NCBI RefSeq assembly: GCF_000020525.1
Contig: NC_011026.1
Location: 1,842,001-1,906,000, forward strand
DNA length: 64,000 nt
Direction of reading: 5' to 3'
Source of the DNA: Chloroherpeton thalassium ATCC 35110
Lineage (GTDB): Bacteria; Bacteroidota; Chlorobiia; Chlorobiales; Chloroherpetonaceae
Shown here: positions 8,492 to 17,882 of the stretch, piece by piece
Position numbering within the stretch: the first letter of the stretch is position 1
Layout of the letters: each line of letters begins with the position of its first letter
Made by a program: the position numbers and the translations under genes
Notes under the pieces: generated by a model
Seen by the model: only the letters and a program-made list of their open reading frames with translations
Told to the model about the DNA's origin: nothing
Databases searched by the model: none

Positions 8492-11206
8492 ATGTCACAG
8501 ACCGACTTTTCCCATAAAAATCTTGAGAAAAACTTTGACCCGAAAACCGTAGAAACTCGCTGGAGTACGGATTATTGGAATCAATTCGGCATCTATCACG
8601 CCGAGCCGCACGAAGTTTTGGAGAGCGGCAAAAAGCCTTACACCGTTTTGATGCCCCCACCCAATGTGACCGGCAGCCTCACCATCGGCCATGTCTTGAA
8701 CCACACGTTGCAGGATATTTTCATTCGCTACCATCGCATGATGGGGCATGAGGCGCTTTGGCTGCCCGGCACTGACCACGCTGGCATCGCCACACAAACT
8801 GTCGTTGAAAGACGCCTTCGCAAGGAAAACGTCACGCGGCACGATTTGGGACGCGAAAAATTTTTGGAGCATGTGTGGCAATGGCGCGAAGAGTACGGCG
8901 GCCTCATTGTGAAGCAGCTTCAACGGCTCGGCGTTTCCTGCGATTGGCGGCGCAATCTTTTCACGATGGACGAAACGGCGTCGCGGGCGGTCGTGAATGT
9001 GTTTGTTAAACTTTACAACGACGGCCTTATTTATAAGGGCAAGCGCATCATCAACTGGTGTCCGGTTTCGCAAACCGCGCTTTCCGACGAAGAGGTCATT
9101 ATGAAGACGCAAAAAGACCCGTTCGTTCATGTTCGCTACCAGCTTGCTGATGATGCCGAAAAATTCATCACGATTGCGACCGTTCGCGCCGAAACGATTT
9201 TGGCCGACGTCGCCGTTGCCGTCAATCCGAACGACGAGCGATATAAAGATTTAATCGGCAAAGAAGTTCTCGTGCCGATTGCCGGGCGCAAAATTCCGAT
9301 TATCGCGGACGATTATGTTGAAATCGAATTCGGAACGGGCGCACTGAAAATTACGCCCGCGCACGACCCGAACGATTACGCCGTCGCGCAGCGCCACAAC
9401 TTGCCGATTATTTCCGTCATCGGCCAAGACGGCAAAATGACCGACGAGTTCGGCTACAAAGGCATGGACAGATTCGACGCGCGAAAGAAAATCATGGCCG
9501 ACCTTGAAGCGGCGGGCGCAATTGAAAAAGTGGAGGATTACGAACACAATGTCGGCTATTCCGAGCGGGCGGATGTTGTGGTTGAGCCGTTTCTTTCGGA
9601 GCAATGGTTTGTGAAAATGAAGCCGCTGGCCGAACCGGCGCTCAAAGCGGTAGAGGACGGCGAAATTCATTTCCACCCCGAACGCTGGATAAATACTTAT
9701 CGCCATTGGATGGAAAATATTCAGGATTGGTGCATCTCGCGCCAGCTTTGGTGGGGACACCGCATCCCGGCGTGGTACGACGAGGAAGGAAATATTTATG
9801 TCGCCCACAACGAGGAAGAGGCCGAAAAGCTTTCCGGCAAAAAGAATTTGCGTCAAGACGAGGATGTTTTGGACACTTGGTTTTCCTCATGGCTTTGGCC
9901 GCTCACGACGCTGCGTTGGGAAAAGCCGGGCGACGACGGCGAGGTGTTTGAGGCGTTTTATCCGACCAGCACGCTCGTTACCGGCCCCGACATTATTTTC
10001 TTCTGGGTTGCCCGCATGATTATGGCCGGGCTTTATTTCAAGGGCGATGTGCCGTTCCGCGATGTGTATTTCACGAGCATTATCCGCGACATGAAGGGGC
10101 GCAAACTTTCCAAGTCGCTCGGCAACTCGCCCGACCCGCTCGCCGTCATGGACGAGTACGGCACGGACGCCTTGCGCTTCACGGTGATTTATCTTGCGCC
10201 GCTCGGCCAAGATGTGCTTTTCGGCGCGGAAAAATGCGAGCAAGGCCGCAACTTCGCCACGAAGATTTGGAACGCCACGCGATTTTTATTTATGAATCGC
10301 AACGAGCTTTTTGAAAACGAAGCGGACTTTGCGAAAAAATATGCGGAAACCGATTTCGCGCCCGACCCGAACGACGAGGCCGAAAAATGGATTTTCTCGC
10401 GCCTGAATAGCACGCTGAAATCATATCACGGCGCGATGGCGCAATTCCGCATCAACGATTTGACCAAAATCCTTTACGATTTCATCTGGGGCGACTATTG
10501 CGATTGGTTCTTGGAAATGATGAAAGTTCGCCTGCAAAAAGCCGAGACGGCGGCGCAAAAACAAGCGATTTTGTGCAAAGCGATTTTCATTTTTGAATCC
10601 GCCGTGAAGGCGTTGCATCCGATTATGCCGTTCGTAACGGAAGAAATTTGGCAAAACATTTTGCAGCGAAACGAAGGCGAAAGCATCAGCGAGGTAAAAA
10701 TTCCCGAACCGCTGGAAAGTTGGTCGCAAGAGGCCGCCGAAGCGGACATCGAGTTTATCAAAAAAACGATTGATGAAATTCGCAGCGTGCGCAGTGTGTT
10801 GGGCTTGCCGCCGGCGACGGTCGCAAGTGCGAAGGCAAACGCGGTTTCGGAGGTCGCCCTTTCGCGACTGCAAAATAACGCAGAATATATCGAGCGACTT
10901 GCCCGCGTCACGCTCGAAATCGGCATGGGAATCGAGAAGCCGAAAGCGTCGGCAGGCGCGGTGGTTGAAGGCACGGAGATTTTCATTTTGCTCGAAGGCC
11001 TCGTCGATTTGGACAAGGAACGAGCGCGTTTGGAAAAAGAAATCAAGAAAGTGCAGGGCTATGTGAAGCAGCTTGAGGGCAAGCTGTCAAACGAAAAATT
11101 CGTGTCCAAAGCGCCGGCGGAAGTCGTCGCGGGCGAGCGCGAAAAGCTCTCCGCCGCCAAGCTCAACCTTGAAAAGCTCAACGAGAATTTGGCAAGTTTG
11201 AGCTGA
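8492..11206 (+). CDS. valS: Valyl-tRNA synthetase
   Basis: Class I aminoacyl-tRNA synthetase that charges tRNA-Val and edits threonine. The 904 residues are typical of the bacterial enzyme. It has the HIGH motif as TIGH (residues 64-67, in [15 protein letters not shown]), the KMSKS loop as KLSKS (about residue 538), the connective-peptide editing domain (residues 190-380, [15 protein letters not shown]), the anticodon-binding domain ([13 protein letters not shown] onward) and a C-terminal coiled-coil arm from about 830 ([26 protein letters not shown]). No leader or T-box-like structure was recognised. A strong terminator lies 17 bases after the stop, so it is probably monocistronic. Confidence 0.97.
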   Translation: MSQTDFSHKNLEKNFDPKTVETRWSTDYWNQFGIYHAEPHEVLESGKKPYTVLMPPPNVTGSLTIGHVLNHTLQDIFIRYHRMMGHEALWLPGTDHAGIATQTVVERRLRKENVTRHDLGREKFLEHVWQWREEYGGLIVKQLQRLGVSCDWRRNLFTMDETASRAVVNVFVKLYNDGLIYKGKRIINWCPVSQTALSDEEVIMKTQKDPFVHVRYQLADDAEKFITIATVRAETILADVAVAVNPNDERYKDLIGKEVLVPIAGRKIPIIADDYVEIEFGTGALKITPAHDPNDYAVAQRHNLPIISVIGQDGKMTDEFGYKGMDRFDARKKIMADLEAAGAIEKVEDYEHNVGYSERADVVVEPFLSEQWFVKMKPLAEPALKAVEDGEIHFHPERWINTYRHWMENIQDWCISRQLWWGHRIPAWYDEEGNIYVAHNEEEAEKLSGKKNLRQDEDVLDTWFSSWLWPLTTLRWEKPGDDGEVFEAFYPTSTLVTGPDIIFFWVARMIMAGLYFKGDVPFRDVYFTSIIRDMKGRKLSKSLGNSPDPLAVMDEYGTDALRFTVIYLAPLGQDVLFGAEKCEQGRNFATKIWNATRFLFMNRNELFENEADFAKKYAETDFAPDPNDEAEKWIFSRLNSTLKSYHGAMAQFRINDLTKILYDFIWGDYCDWFLEMMKVRLQKAETAAQKQAILCKAIFIFESAVKALHPIMPFVTEEIWQNILQRNEGESISEVKIPEPLESWSQEAAEADIEFIKKTIDEIRSVRSVLGLPPATVASAKANAVSEVALSRLQNNAEYIERLARVTLEIGMGIEKPKASAGAVVEGTEIFILLEGLVDLDKERARLEKEIKKVQGYVKQLEGKLSNEKFVSKAPAEVVAGEREKLSAAKLNLEKLNENLASLS

Positions 11207-11222
11207 TTTGCAATCAAACGAC

Positions 11223-11252
11223 AAAGCCCGCGATTGACGCGGGCTTTTTTTT
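11223..11252 (+). terminator. Rho-independent terminator after valS
   Basis: GCCCGCG (11226-11232) pairs perfectly with CGCGGGC (11238-11244) over a five-base loop, followed by eight T residues. Confidence 0.9.
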
Positions 11253-11265
11253 GGTTTTCTAAAAA

Positions 11266-11763
11266 TCAGAAAGTCTCTTTCAATGCTCGGAACATTTCAA
11301 TCGTGTTCATATAATCAACGCCTAAGTCGCCTGCGCAGTCGGAAATTTTAACTTTTTTTCGTCCTTGAGACGAAACTTCATACGTTACGATTTTTCTATT
11401 TTCCCGATCAGCTAAGGTATAAGCAACCAAAAAGGCATCGGCTTCGTCATGTCGCAGAAATTCATCAATAGCCGCTTGCTTGTAGTGATTTTGTTTCTCG
11501 CTTATCCACCCGGACACTTTGATATAAGCCTCAATAACTTCGGTCGTATCTTTGAAAAATTCCGGCGGCAAATTCTCCATGCACCAAGTTTTTAAGCCGT
11601 CGCTATTTTTATACAGTTCATCTTTTACTTTATCAATGCTGATGATATGCCCTGATTGAGCTAACGCCCGTAGTTTTTTCCAAAAATTCGGAACAACATC
11701 TATCGGATAGGTCAGTCGCCATGCTTGAATAAAAACATTGCTATCTAAAATGAACAAAGCCAT
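11266..11763 (-). CDS. DUF4411 (PIN-like) protein, probable toxin
   Basis: A 165-residue protein of the DUF4411 family, a PIN-like fold proposed to act as an RNase toxin. It begins MALFILDSNVFIQAWR, with the first acidic residue (Asp8) in the PIN position, and has further acidic residues in ISIDKVKDEL and LRHDEADAFLVAYTL, as expected for a metal-binding pocket. The upstream gene on the same strand, ending five bases before this start, encodes an Xre/ImmA-type protein. This is the pairing commonly seen for DUF4411 in toxin-antitoxin-like modules. Function as a toxin is inferred from family and context. Confidence 0.8.
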   Translation of the reverse strand: MALFILDSNVFIQAWRLTYPIDVVPNFWKKLRALAQSGHIISIDKVKDELYKNSDGLKTWCMENLPPEFFKDTTEVIEAYIKVSGWISEKQNHYKQAAIDEFLRHDEADAFLVAYTLADRENRKIVTYEVSSQGRKKVKISDCAGDLGVDYMNTIEMFRALKETF

Positions 11764-11767
11764 GAAC

Positions 11768-12901
11768 TTAGAGTTTGTGGGTAAAAAGCTTTTCCAAATG
11801 ATCCCCTTTGATGTTCGTTAGTTTATAAGCATCACGATAAAGCAACCTGCCGGATTGAACGGCTTCACGAATATGTTTTGCAAATCGCGGGCTAATTCGT
11901 TTTCTCGCGGTCGCATAATAATCGCCGCCGCTTTTTTTAGTGGATTCTTTTTCCTTCCACCGTTTTTTATAGTCAGCGTAAAAGTTCAGAAATTCAGCTT
12001 TAGACCATTTGCCTAAATCCAATGCCCTTCGTGCAATGACGATTTCGCTGACTTTGAATTTTTTTGCAACGATTTTCGCATCATCGTATTCTTGCCAAAG
12101 TTTTTCAAAAGTTTTTTGCGGGACTAAGACTTCCGCTGCGACTTGGTCGCAAAGTTTTTCTATGGCGTTGTCTGCGGGTTGAAGATGTCGTAAATCAAAA
12201 CCGGCGTTGCGACCGATCCAAATGTGCGCCAATTCGTGGGCGAGGGTGAAAATTTTAGCCGCATCAAAGTCCGCATTGTTCACAAATAGGAACGGCGCAA
12301 AGTCATCGTTTAAAACAAAGCCTCTACATTCTTCAAGCGGGATTTTGCGATGCGTATTACTTTTGACATAGCCGCTAAAAACAACGATAATGCCGATGTT
12401 CTCTATCGCCTCTCCCAAATAATGCAGCGCGTCTTGGCGTGTAGTAAGAGTGCTTGCCCAATTTTCTTGAAAGTCTAATGTACTTCTTATATCACAGGCA
12501 ATTTCGTTTGCGTCCGAACGGTCTTTGAATTTTCCAACGAACGGCAGTTTTTCAGCGCCATTATCTTTTAAATAGTCGCGAAGCCAGTCTTGGCGATTTT
12601 GCAATTCCAAAATGGTCTCATAAACGGCCAGGCTGACTTGATGAGTTGGCGATTTCTCGCCGGTTCGGAAAAACGGAAACGGAATCGTTTCTTGTGGCGG
12701 TTTTGGAAAGAACAGATAGCCGAAAGGGACATTTACTTTTTGAGAGAATTTTTCCAACTGCTTAACAGTCGGGAGGCTTTTTCCGTCTATCCAATCTTGT
12801 AGATTGAGGTTAGGCTCTTTCTGTGTAAATGTGTTTATGTCCAAGCCGGCACGCTGAATCGCCCAAATCAACATTTCGCTATTGACGCCAACCCGTTTCA
12901 T
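11768..12901 (-). CDS. ImmA/IrrE-type metallopeptidase with N-terminal HTH, probable antitoxin
   Basis: A 377-residue protein with an Xre-like N-terminal helix-turn-helix (residues 1-60) and an M78-family domain whose zinc-site motif HELAH is visible in FTLAHELAHIWIG, with a downstream acidic region (EKLCDQVAAEVLVP) supplying the usual third ligand. Related proteins act as antitoxins and repressors that are sometimes relieved by proteolysis. The gene is four bases upstream of the DUF4411 gene, so the two are probably co-transcribed and the HTH protein may autoregulate the pair. The unit sits alone between valS and mlaE, as expected for a mobile defence or addiction module. Confidence 0.82.
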   Translation of the reverse strand: MKRVGVNSEMLIWAIQRAGLDINTFTQKEPNLNLQDWIDGKSLPTVKQLEKFSQKVNVPFGYLFFPKPPQETIPFPFFRTGEKSPTHQVSLAVYETILELQNRQDWLRDYLKDNGAEKLPFVGKFKDRSDANEIACDIRSTLDFQENWASTLTTRQDALHYLGEAIENIGIIVVFSGYVKSNTHRKIPLEECRGFVLNDDFAPFLFVNNADFDAAKIFTLAHELAHIWIGRNAGFDLRHLQPADNAIEKLCDQVAAEVLVPQKTFEKLWQEYDDAKIVAKKFKVSEIVIARRALDLGKWSKAEFLNFYADYKKRWKEKESTKKSGGDYYATARKRISPRFAKHIREAVQSGRLLYRDAYKLTNIKGDHLEKLFTHKL

Positions 12902-13116
12902 AAACCTATTGAATCCCCTTTTGTGTAGTTTTGGACTTGTCCTGCTTTGACTTTTAAAATACCGCGTTTTTTGCAGATTTTGTCATATGAAACTAAAGAA
13001 TACGCTGGGCTATCGGCTTTGTTGTTTTACCCAAAAATCAGCATGAATAGTTTTCCATGAAAAAGTGTATCTTTATGACCTTGTAATTCAGGGGTTGTTT
13101 TAAAGAATAAGGTTAA

Positions 13117-13914
13117 ATGTGGAAATTTGCACAAGCATACGCAGAACAGTTGAATGACCGGATTAAGTCGTTTTTTCTTGTGATGCAGGAATTTTTTCTC
13201 TTCTCTCTTCGCACGTTCACAACAATCGGCGCCATTAAAAAATATTGGCGCGACATTCTCAACCAAGCCTATATTAGCGGCACGGAGTCCATTCCCATTG
13301 TTCTCGTCAGTTCAATTTCGATCGGATCGCTTCTGACTATGGAAGTTGGCAATCAGCTTGAAGAGTTTGGCGCCAAGTTGATGACAGGCCGAACAACCGC
13401 TCTTTCCGTAATTCGCGAACTTGGACCGATGCTCACAGGACTCATGCTTTCCGCACGCGTGGGCGCACGGAATGGCTCGGAATTGGGCGCAATGAAAATT
13501 TCTGAGCAAATCGATGCTTTGCGTGCATTCGGCACAGACCCAATCGCGAAGCTCGTGATGCCGCGCCTCATTGCTTCGTTGCTGATGTTTTTACCACTTA
13601 CGGCGCTATCCGATTTCGCTGGCTTAACAAGCGGCGCTTTGATTGCGGAGCATTATCACCACATCGATCCAGGATTTTATTGGAATAGCGTGCTCAATTT
13701 GCTGATTGTGAAAGATTTTGTGGTTGGCTTTCTAAAGCCGCCGGTTTTTGCTGTGATTATCACGCTGGTGAGTTGCTTCAATGGGTTTGATGCAACCGGT
13801 GGAACGGCTGGTGTTGGGCGCTCTACCATCAAAGGAATTGTTGTTTCCTCTGGGCTTGTCTTAATTGCCAATTTTTACGTATCCAAACTCGTTCTTGAAA
13901 ATATGAACCGATAG
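13117..13914 (+). CDS. mlaE: MlaE-family ABC transporter permease
   Basis: Inner-membrane permease of the Mla/MCE phospholipid transporter that moves lipids between inner and outer membranes. The 265 residues contain about five to six hydrophobic helices and the family hallmark ALSVIRELGPMLTGLMLSARVG followed by GSELGAMKISEQIDALRAFGTDP. The N-terminal 40 residues are more polar than in most homologues (QAYAEQLNDRIKSFF), which occurs in some members. The ATPase gene starts five bases after its stop and the MCE protein follows, giving the order mlaE-mlaF-mlaD. MlaB and MlaC are not in the window. Confidence 0.92.
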   Translation: MWKFAQAYAEQLNDRIKSFFLVMQEFFLFSLRTFTTIGAIKKYWRDILNQAYISGTESIPIVLVSSISIGSLLTMEVGNQLEEFGAKLMTGRTTALSVIRELGPMLTGLMLSARVGARNGSELGAMKISEQIDALRAFGTDPIAKLVMPRLIASLLMFLPLTALSDFAGLTSGALIAEHYHHIDPGFYWNSVLNLLIVKDFVVGFLKPPVFAVIITLVSCFNGFDATGGTAGVGRSTIKGIVVSSGLVLIANFYVSKLVLENMNR

Positions 13915-13919
13915 CGAGC

Positions 13920-14654
13920 ATGATTGAACTGAAAGATGTGTATTTAAACTATGGCTCGCGAGAGATTTTAAAAGGCGTGTCTTTGACGGTTAAAGATGGT
14001 TGTATTCGTGCGATTCTTGGACCCAGCGGCGTAGGAAAAAGTACCATCATCAAGTTGATGTTAGGTTTAATTAAGCCCACGTCCGGTCAAATTTTTATCG
14101 ATGGCGTTGAAATTAGCAAGAAAAAGGAGGTCGAGCTGTTTCCCATTCGCCAAAAAATGGGCATCGTTTTTCAAGGCAATGCGCTGTTTGATTCGATGAC
14201 CATCAGCGAAAACATGAGCTTTTTCCTGCGAGAAAATTTAAAATTGCCGGAAGATGAAATCAAAAAACGGGTCGAAGACCAAATTAAATTTGCAGGACTC
14301 GAAGGGCTCGAGAATCATCTTCCAGAAAGTTTAAGCGGCGGCATGAAAAAAAGGGTCGCCATTGGGCGAGCGCTGATTTTTCATCCGCACATGATTTTAT
14401 TTGATGAGCCCACAGCCGGCCTCGATCCTGTGAGTTCAAAAAAAATCCTTGATTTGGTGCTGAAGTTGCAGAGTGAAATTGGACTTGGTGCGGTGATCGT
14501 TACGCATATTATCAGTGATGTGTTCACCGTTGCTGATTCGGTGGCGGTGTTATACCAAGGAAAAATCATTTTCGATGATGTGACGGAAAAACTTCACGAA
14601 TCAAATCATTCATTTATTACCTCATTCCTGGCAAATGAAGACGCCGAACTTTGA
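13920..14654 (+). CDS. mlaF: MlaF-family ABC transporter ATPase
   Basis: ATPase of the MCE lipid transporter, 244 residues. It has Walker A GPSGVGKSTIIKLMLG, the Q-loop GIVFQGNALFDSMT, signature LSGGMKKRVAIGRAL, Walker B MILFDEPTAGLDP, and the H-switch VIVTHIISDVFTVAD. GMKKR in place of the commoner GQQQR is characteristic of MlaF-type ATPases. It starts five bases after mlaE and is followed 61 bases later by the MCE protein, so the three are most likely one operon. Confidence 0.93.
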   Translation: MIELKDVYLNYGSREILKGVSLTVKDGCIRAILGPSGVGKSTIIKLMLGLIKPTSGQIFIDGVEISKKKEVELFPIRQKMGIVFQGNALFDSMTISENMSFFLRENLKLPEDEIKKRVEDQIKFAGLEGLENHLPESLSGGMKKRVAIGRALIFHPHMILFDEPTAGLDPVSSKKILDLVLKLQSEIGLGAVIVTHIISDVFTVADSVAVLYQGKIIFDDVTEKLHESNHSFITSFLANEDAEL

Positions 14655-14715
14655 TTTTTTCCATAGAAAACATGAGCTTTTATCTAACGAAACACTGATT
14701 ACGACAAACTGAAAA

Positions 14716-15654
14716 ATGGGAACATCATCTTCTATTGGTTGGAAAGATTTAAAAACAGGTATTTTATTTGTTTTTGGGATTGGGCTTTTTGCGGTATTAG
14801 GTCTTGTGATCGGAAAAAATACCAGTTTGCTGACAGGGCTCACGAAGGTCTACATCTTCGTTGAGGATTTGCAAAGCCTGGCGCAAAACAATTTTGTGGC
14901 GGTTTCTGGAAAAAAGGTTGGCACGGTCACCGATATGGGCTTTGAAACACGGAACGACAAACCCGGTGTGGTGGTGCAACTCTCCATCCGCACAGAATAC
15001 ATCGATATGATTTCCAAAAATTCCGAAGCGCGAATTAAATCGCTGGGCGTGCTGGGCGATAAGTACGTGGATATTCGCCCTGGTTCTGGAAGTCCGATTG
15101 AGGACGGCGATTTTCTTCAAGTGGTGCATGAACCTTCAATCGACGATCTTTCTGGTCAGGCACTAAGCATGATGACCAGCTTAAACCAGATTTTGCAGAA
15201 AATTAATCAAGGTGAAGGCACGATCGGCAAGCTTTTAACTACAACCGAGTTGCTTGATAAGCTCGATAGAACCGTAGCCAATCTGGAGCAAACCACCAAT
15301 ATGCTTACAAACGGAAATGGCCTGGTTTCCAAAATGCTGACCGACGGTCAAATGGCCGATAAAGTAAGCAATATGGTGACCAACTTAAACGATGTCTCGC
15401 TGGCGCTGAAAGATGGCAAAGGCTCGCTGGGTAAGTTGATGGTCGATGAATCGTTTTATAACAACCTCAATGCGGTAACGCAGCGCGCGGATGCTTTGAT
15501 TTCTCATCTCGATAATCCAAATGGGACGCTTGGCAAGCTCGCAAATGATCCGACGCTTTATGCAAATTTGAATCGCACAGTCAATTCGCTCGACTCGTTG
15601 CTTGTGGATTTAAAGCAAAATCCAAGCCGCTATGTGAAGCTCAGCCTTTTTTAA
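14716..15654 (+). CDS. mlaD: MlaD/MCE-domain protein
   Basis: Periplasmic, inner-membrane-anchored lipid-binding subunit of the MCE transporter. Of 312 residues, an N-terminal helix (about 14-34, TGILFVFGIGLFAVLGLVIG) is followed by one MCE domain (about 40-125: YIFVEDLQSLAQNNFVAVSGKKVGTV, ARIKSLGVLGDKYVDIRPGS). The long C-terminal part carries repeated heptad-like segments with the recurring GxGxxGKLxxD motif (GEGTIGKLLTT, GKGSLGKLMVDE, PNGTLGKLAND), typical of MCE proteins in this phylum. The mlaE-mlaF-mlaD order supports the call. Confidence 0.9.
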   Translation: MGTSSSIGWKDLKTGILFVFGIGLFAVLGLVIGKNTSLLTGLTKVYIFVEDLQSLAQNNFVAVSGKKVGTVTDMGFETRNDKPGVVVQLSIRTEYIDMISKNSEARIKSLGVLGDKYVDIRPGSGSPIEDGDFLQVVHEPSIDDLSGQALSMMTSLNQILQKINQGEGTIGKLLTTTELLDKLDRTVANLEQTTNMLTNGNGLVSKMLTDGQMADKVSNMVTNLNDVSLALKDGKGSLGKLMVDESFYNNLNAVTQRADALISHLDNPNGTLGKLANDPTLYANLNRTVNSLDSLLVDLKQNPSRYVKLSLF

Positions 15655-15718
15655 GTTTAGCTAATTATGTGGATAACTCGTCGCAGCTTGAAATCGCGCA
15701 TCAAAAAGTGAAGTCCAA

Positions 15719-16246
15719 ATGGCTCAAAATGTTGAAGTAAAAGCCAAGATCGATTCAATTGATACGTTCATAAAAAAGGCGTCTCAGCTATCGAATCAAG
15801 AGTCTGAAACGATAAGCCAGGAAGATATTTTCTTTAATTGCAGCAACGGGCGCTTGAAATTGCGAATGATCGATGAAAAAAAAGGGCAGTTAATTGCCTA
15901 CGAGCGCCCCGATTCTTCCGGCCCAAAAATTTCCTCCTATAAAATATATGAGACTCCAGCGCCGCATGTTTTGAAAGAAACCTTGACAAAATCATGCGGA
16001 ATTCTCGGTATCGTGAAAAAAACACGCTATTTCTTTTTAATCGGGCGCACAAGGGTGCACATCGATCAGGTCGATGGGCTTGGTGCTTATTTTGAGTTAG
16101 AAGTAGTCCTTTCAGCTGATGAAAATGAAGAATCGGGCGTCCATGAAGCGGAAGCATTGATGGAAAAGTTTGGCATTGATGAGCGGCAATTAGTCAAAGG
16201 TGCATATTTAGATCTCTTGCTGAGTCAATCAAGTGAAGCCGTTTAG
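15719..16246 (+). CDS. CYTH-domain protein (class IV adenylate cyclase-like)
   Basis: A 175-residue protein with a CYTH fold, the phosphate-binding tunnel shared by CyaB-type class IV adenylate cyclases and thiamine triphosphatases. The N-terminal strand has EVKAK (ExExK-type motif), followed by RLKLRMIDEKKGQLIAYER, the KKTRYFFLIGRTRVHIDQVDGLGAYFELEV strand pair and the ending VKGAYLDLL. Substrate is not predictable; a class IV cyclase or a triphosphatase are both possible. Its last two codons (GCC GTT TAG) lie in the half attC-like sequence at the left edge of the mobile cassette, so the insertion junction touches the end of this gene without visibly truncating it. Confidence 0.8.
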   Translation: MAQNVEVKAKIDSIDTFIKKASQLSNQESETISQEDIFFNCSNGRLKLRMIDEKKGQLIAYERPDSSGPKISSYKIYETPAPHVLKETLTKSCGILGIVKKTRYFFLIGRTRVHIDQVDGLGAYFELEVVLSADENEESGVHEAEALMEKFGIDERQLVKGAYLDLLLSQSSEAV

Positions 16247-16261
16247 CGCCATGTTATGTGC
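16238..16261 (+). repeat. Left junction half-site of the cassette
   Basis: GCCGTTTAGCGCCATGTT followed by ATGTGC. It matches the right part of the complete attC-like site at 17882-17950. No left half (R''/L'' boxes) is present upstream in the CYTH gene, so this is a half site, as expected where a cassette joins a resident attI, attC remnant or secondary G-TT target. It overlaps the CYTH stop codon. Confidence 0.65.
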
Positions 16262-16293
16262 TAGAAGAAATGGTCGCAGATAATAGGAAATAA

Positions 16294-17097
16294 ATGAATA
16301 GCAAAGAAAGAATGAAATATCCTGAAGATTTTCTGAATAAATTTATTTGTGGTAATGCTGTGGATGTAATGAAACAAATCCCTGATGGTAGCATTGAGCT
16401 AGTTGTTACTTCTCCACCTTACAATCTAAAAAACTCTACCGGTAATGGCATGAAGGACGGCAGAGGCGGTAAATGGTCAAATGCAGCCTTAATAAATGGT
16501 TACTCACATTACAATGATAATATGCCACACGATGAATATGTCGAATGGCAGCGGGAATGTTTAGCAGAGATGTTGCGAATAATTCCTGAAAACGGAGCCA
16601 TTTTTTATAATCATAAATGGAGAGTTCAAGCAGGACTGCTGCAAGATAGAAATGATATTGTTTCTGGTTTTCCGGTTCGCCAAATTATAATTTGGCGAAG
16701 GAAAGGGGGGATAAATTTCAATCCAGGGTACTTTTTACCTACATATGAGGTTATTTACTTAATAGCCAAGCCAAATTTCAAACTTGCCAAAAAAGCGAAT
16801 GCACATGGAGATATATGGGAATTTGGTCAAGAAAGTAAAAACAAACACCCTGCACCATTTCCAGTTGAACTAATAGAGAGAATCATTTTATCAACAGATG
16901 CCGATGTTGTTTTAGACCCTTTTATGGGGTCAGGAACTACTGCACTGGCAGCTAAGAATCTTGATAGACAATTTATTGGAATAGATATTTCTCCAGAATA
17001 TTGTGAAATGGCGGAAGAACGTCTTGCTAATCCTATGTCCGTTATTAAACAAATAACAACTAACAAAAAAGAAAAGCAAGCAAATCTATTTGATTAA
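16294..17097 (+). CDS. DNA methyltransferase, probably N4-cytosine type
   Basis: Site-specific DNA methyltransferase of 267 residues. The catalytic motif is TSPPYNL (residues about 41-47); SPPY is the form most often seen in N4-cytosine enzymes. The AdoMet-binding motif is DPFMGSGTTALAAKNLDRQFIGIDI near residue 210, so the order (catalytic motif before FxGxG) is that of the beta class. AGGAA lies seven bases before the ATG. The MvaI- and BcnI-type endonuclease families are classically paired with m4C methyltransferases, which agrees with the gene 12 bases downstream. No lesion was seen. Protein and DNA are AT-rich relative to flanking genes, consistent with transfer. Confidence 0.88.
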   Translation: MNSKERMKYPEDFLNKFICGNAVDVMKQIPDGSIELVVTSPPYNLKNSTGNGMKDGRGGKWSNAALINGYSHYNDNMPHDEYVEWQRECLAEMLRIIPENGAIFYNHKWRVQAGLLQDRNDIVSGFPVRQIIIWRRKGGINFNPGYFLPTYEVIYLIAKPNFKLAKKANAHGDIWEFGQESKNKHPAPFPVELIERIILSTDADVVLDPFMGSGTTALAAKNLDRQFIGIDISPEYCEMAEERLANPMSVIKQITTNKKEKQANLFD

Positions 17098-17108
17098 ATT
17101 GGAAGAAA

Positions 17109-17882
17109 ATGAAAACTTACACAAAAGAAAGCCTTATTGAAGCGTTAAAAGATATTCGTAACCAAGGCTGGATACCAACAGGTAGAGCAAACAATGATGG
17201 TGGCGTCGGAAATACACTTGAAGATTTATTAGGTATTGAAGAAAACAACCTGCCCTTACCCAATGCCGCTTAATGGGAGTTGAAAGTACAAAAGAAATAC
17301 ACGACTTCATTGGTAACGTTATTTCATATGGAACCATCACCAAGAGCATTCAATTTTATACCTGCAATTTTACTGCCTGAGTTTGGATGGAAACATCAAG
17401 AAGCAGGTAGGAAATATCCTGAATCTGAAAGAAGTTTTAGGCAAACCATTTCTGCAAGCAATTACAGCAATAGAGGGTTTACTGTAAAAGTAAACAGACA
17501 AGAACAAAAAATCACTGTTGATTTTGACGGCAATAAAATTGATACAAACGCACATCCAGACTGGTCTCGTTTTGTAGCAGGGAAATCTATTGAAAACCCA
17601 CCGTATTGGGGATTTGATGATCTATTTCATAAAGTAGGAACAAAATTACATAATTGCTTTTTTGTGCGAGCTGAGTCAAAAAGAATCAATGGCGAACTTC
17701 ATTTTCATTATCAGGACATTTTTATGCTGAAAGCCCTTGATAAAAACAATTTCATAGATGCTGTTGAAAATGGAGATATTTATATAGATTTTGATGCCAG
17801 AACAGGGCACAACCACGGAACGAAATTCCGACTAAGAAATCAATCTTTTATAAAGTTATACAAGGAAGCAATAGCATATTAG
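17109..17882 (+). pseudogene. MvaI/BcnI-family restriction endonuclease, interrupted by an in-frame stop
   Basis: Read from the ATG at 17109 (GGAAG just upstream), the frame gives MKTYTKESLIEALKDIRNQG, TLEDLLGIEENNLPLPNAA, then TAA at 17271-17273 (codon 55), and continues in the same frame with WELKVQKKYTTSLVTLFHME to 17882. With the stop read through, it would be 257 residues, close to MvaI and BcnI. The C-terminal half carries family motifs (GFDDLFHKVGTKLHNCFFVRAESK, DARTGHNHGTKFRL). The stop falls two codons before E-L-K (E57, K59), the predicted catalytic ExK. A single base change from GAA, CAA or AAA would explain it. A downstream TTG restart at 17280 would lose the active site, so the enzyme is probably dead. 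Confidence 0.8.
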
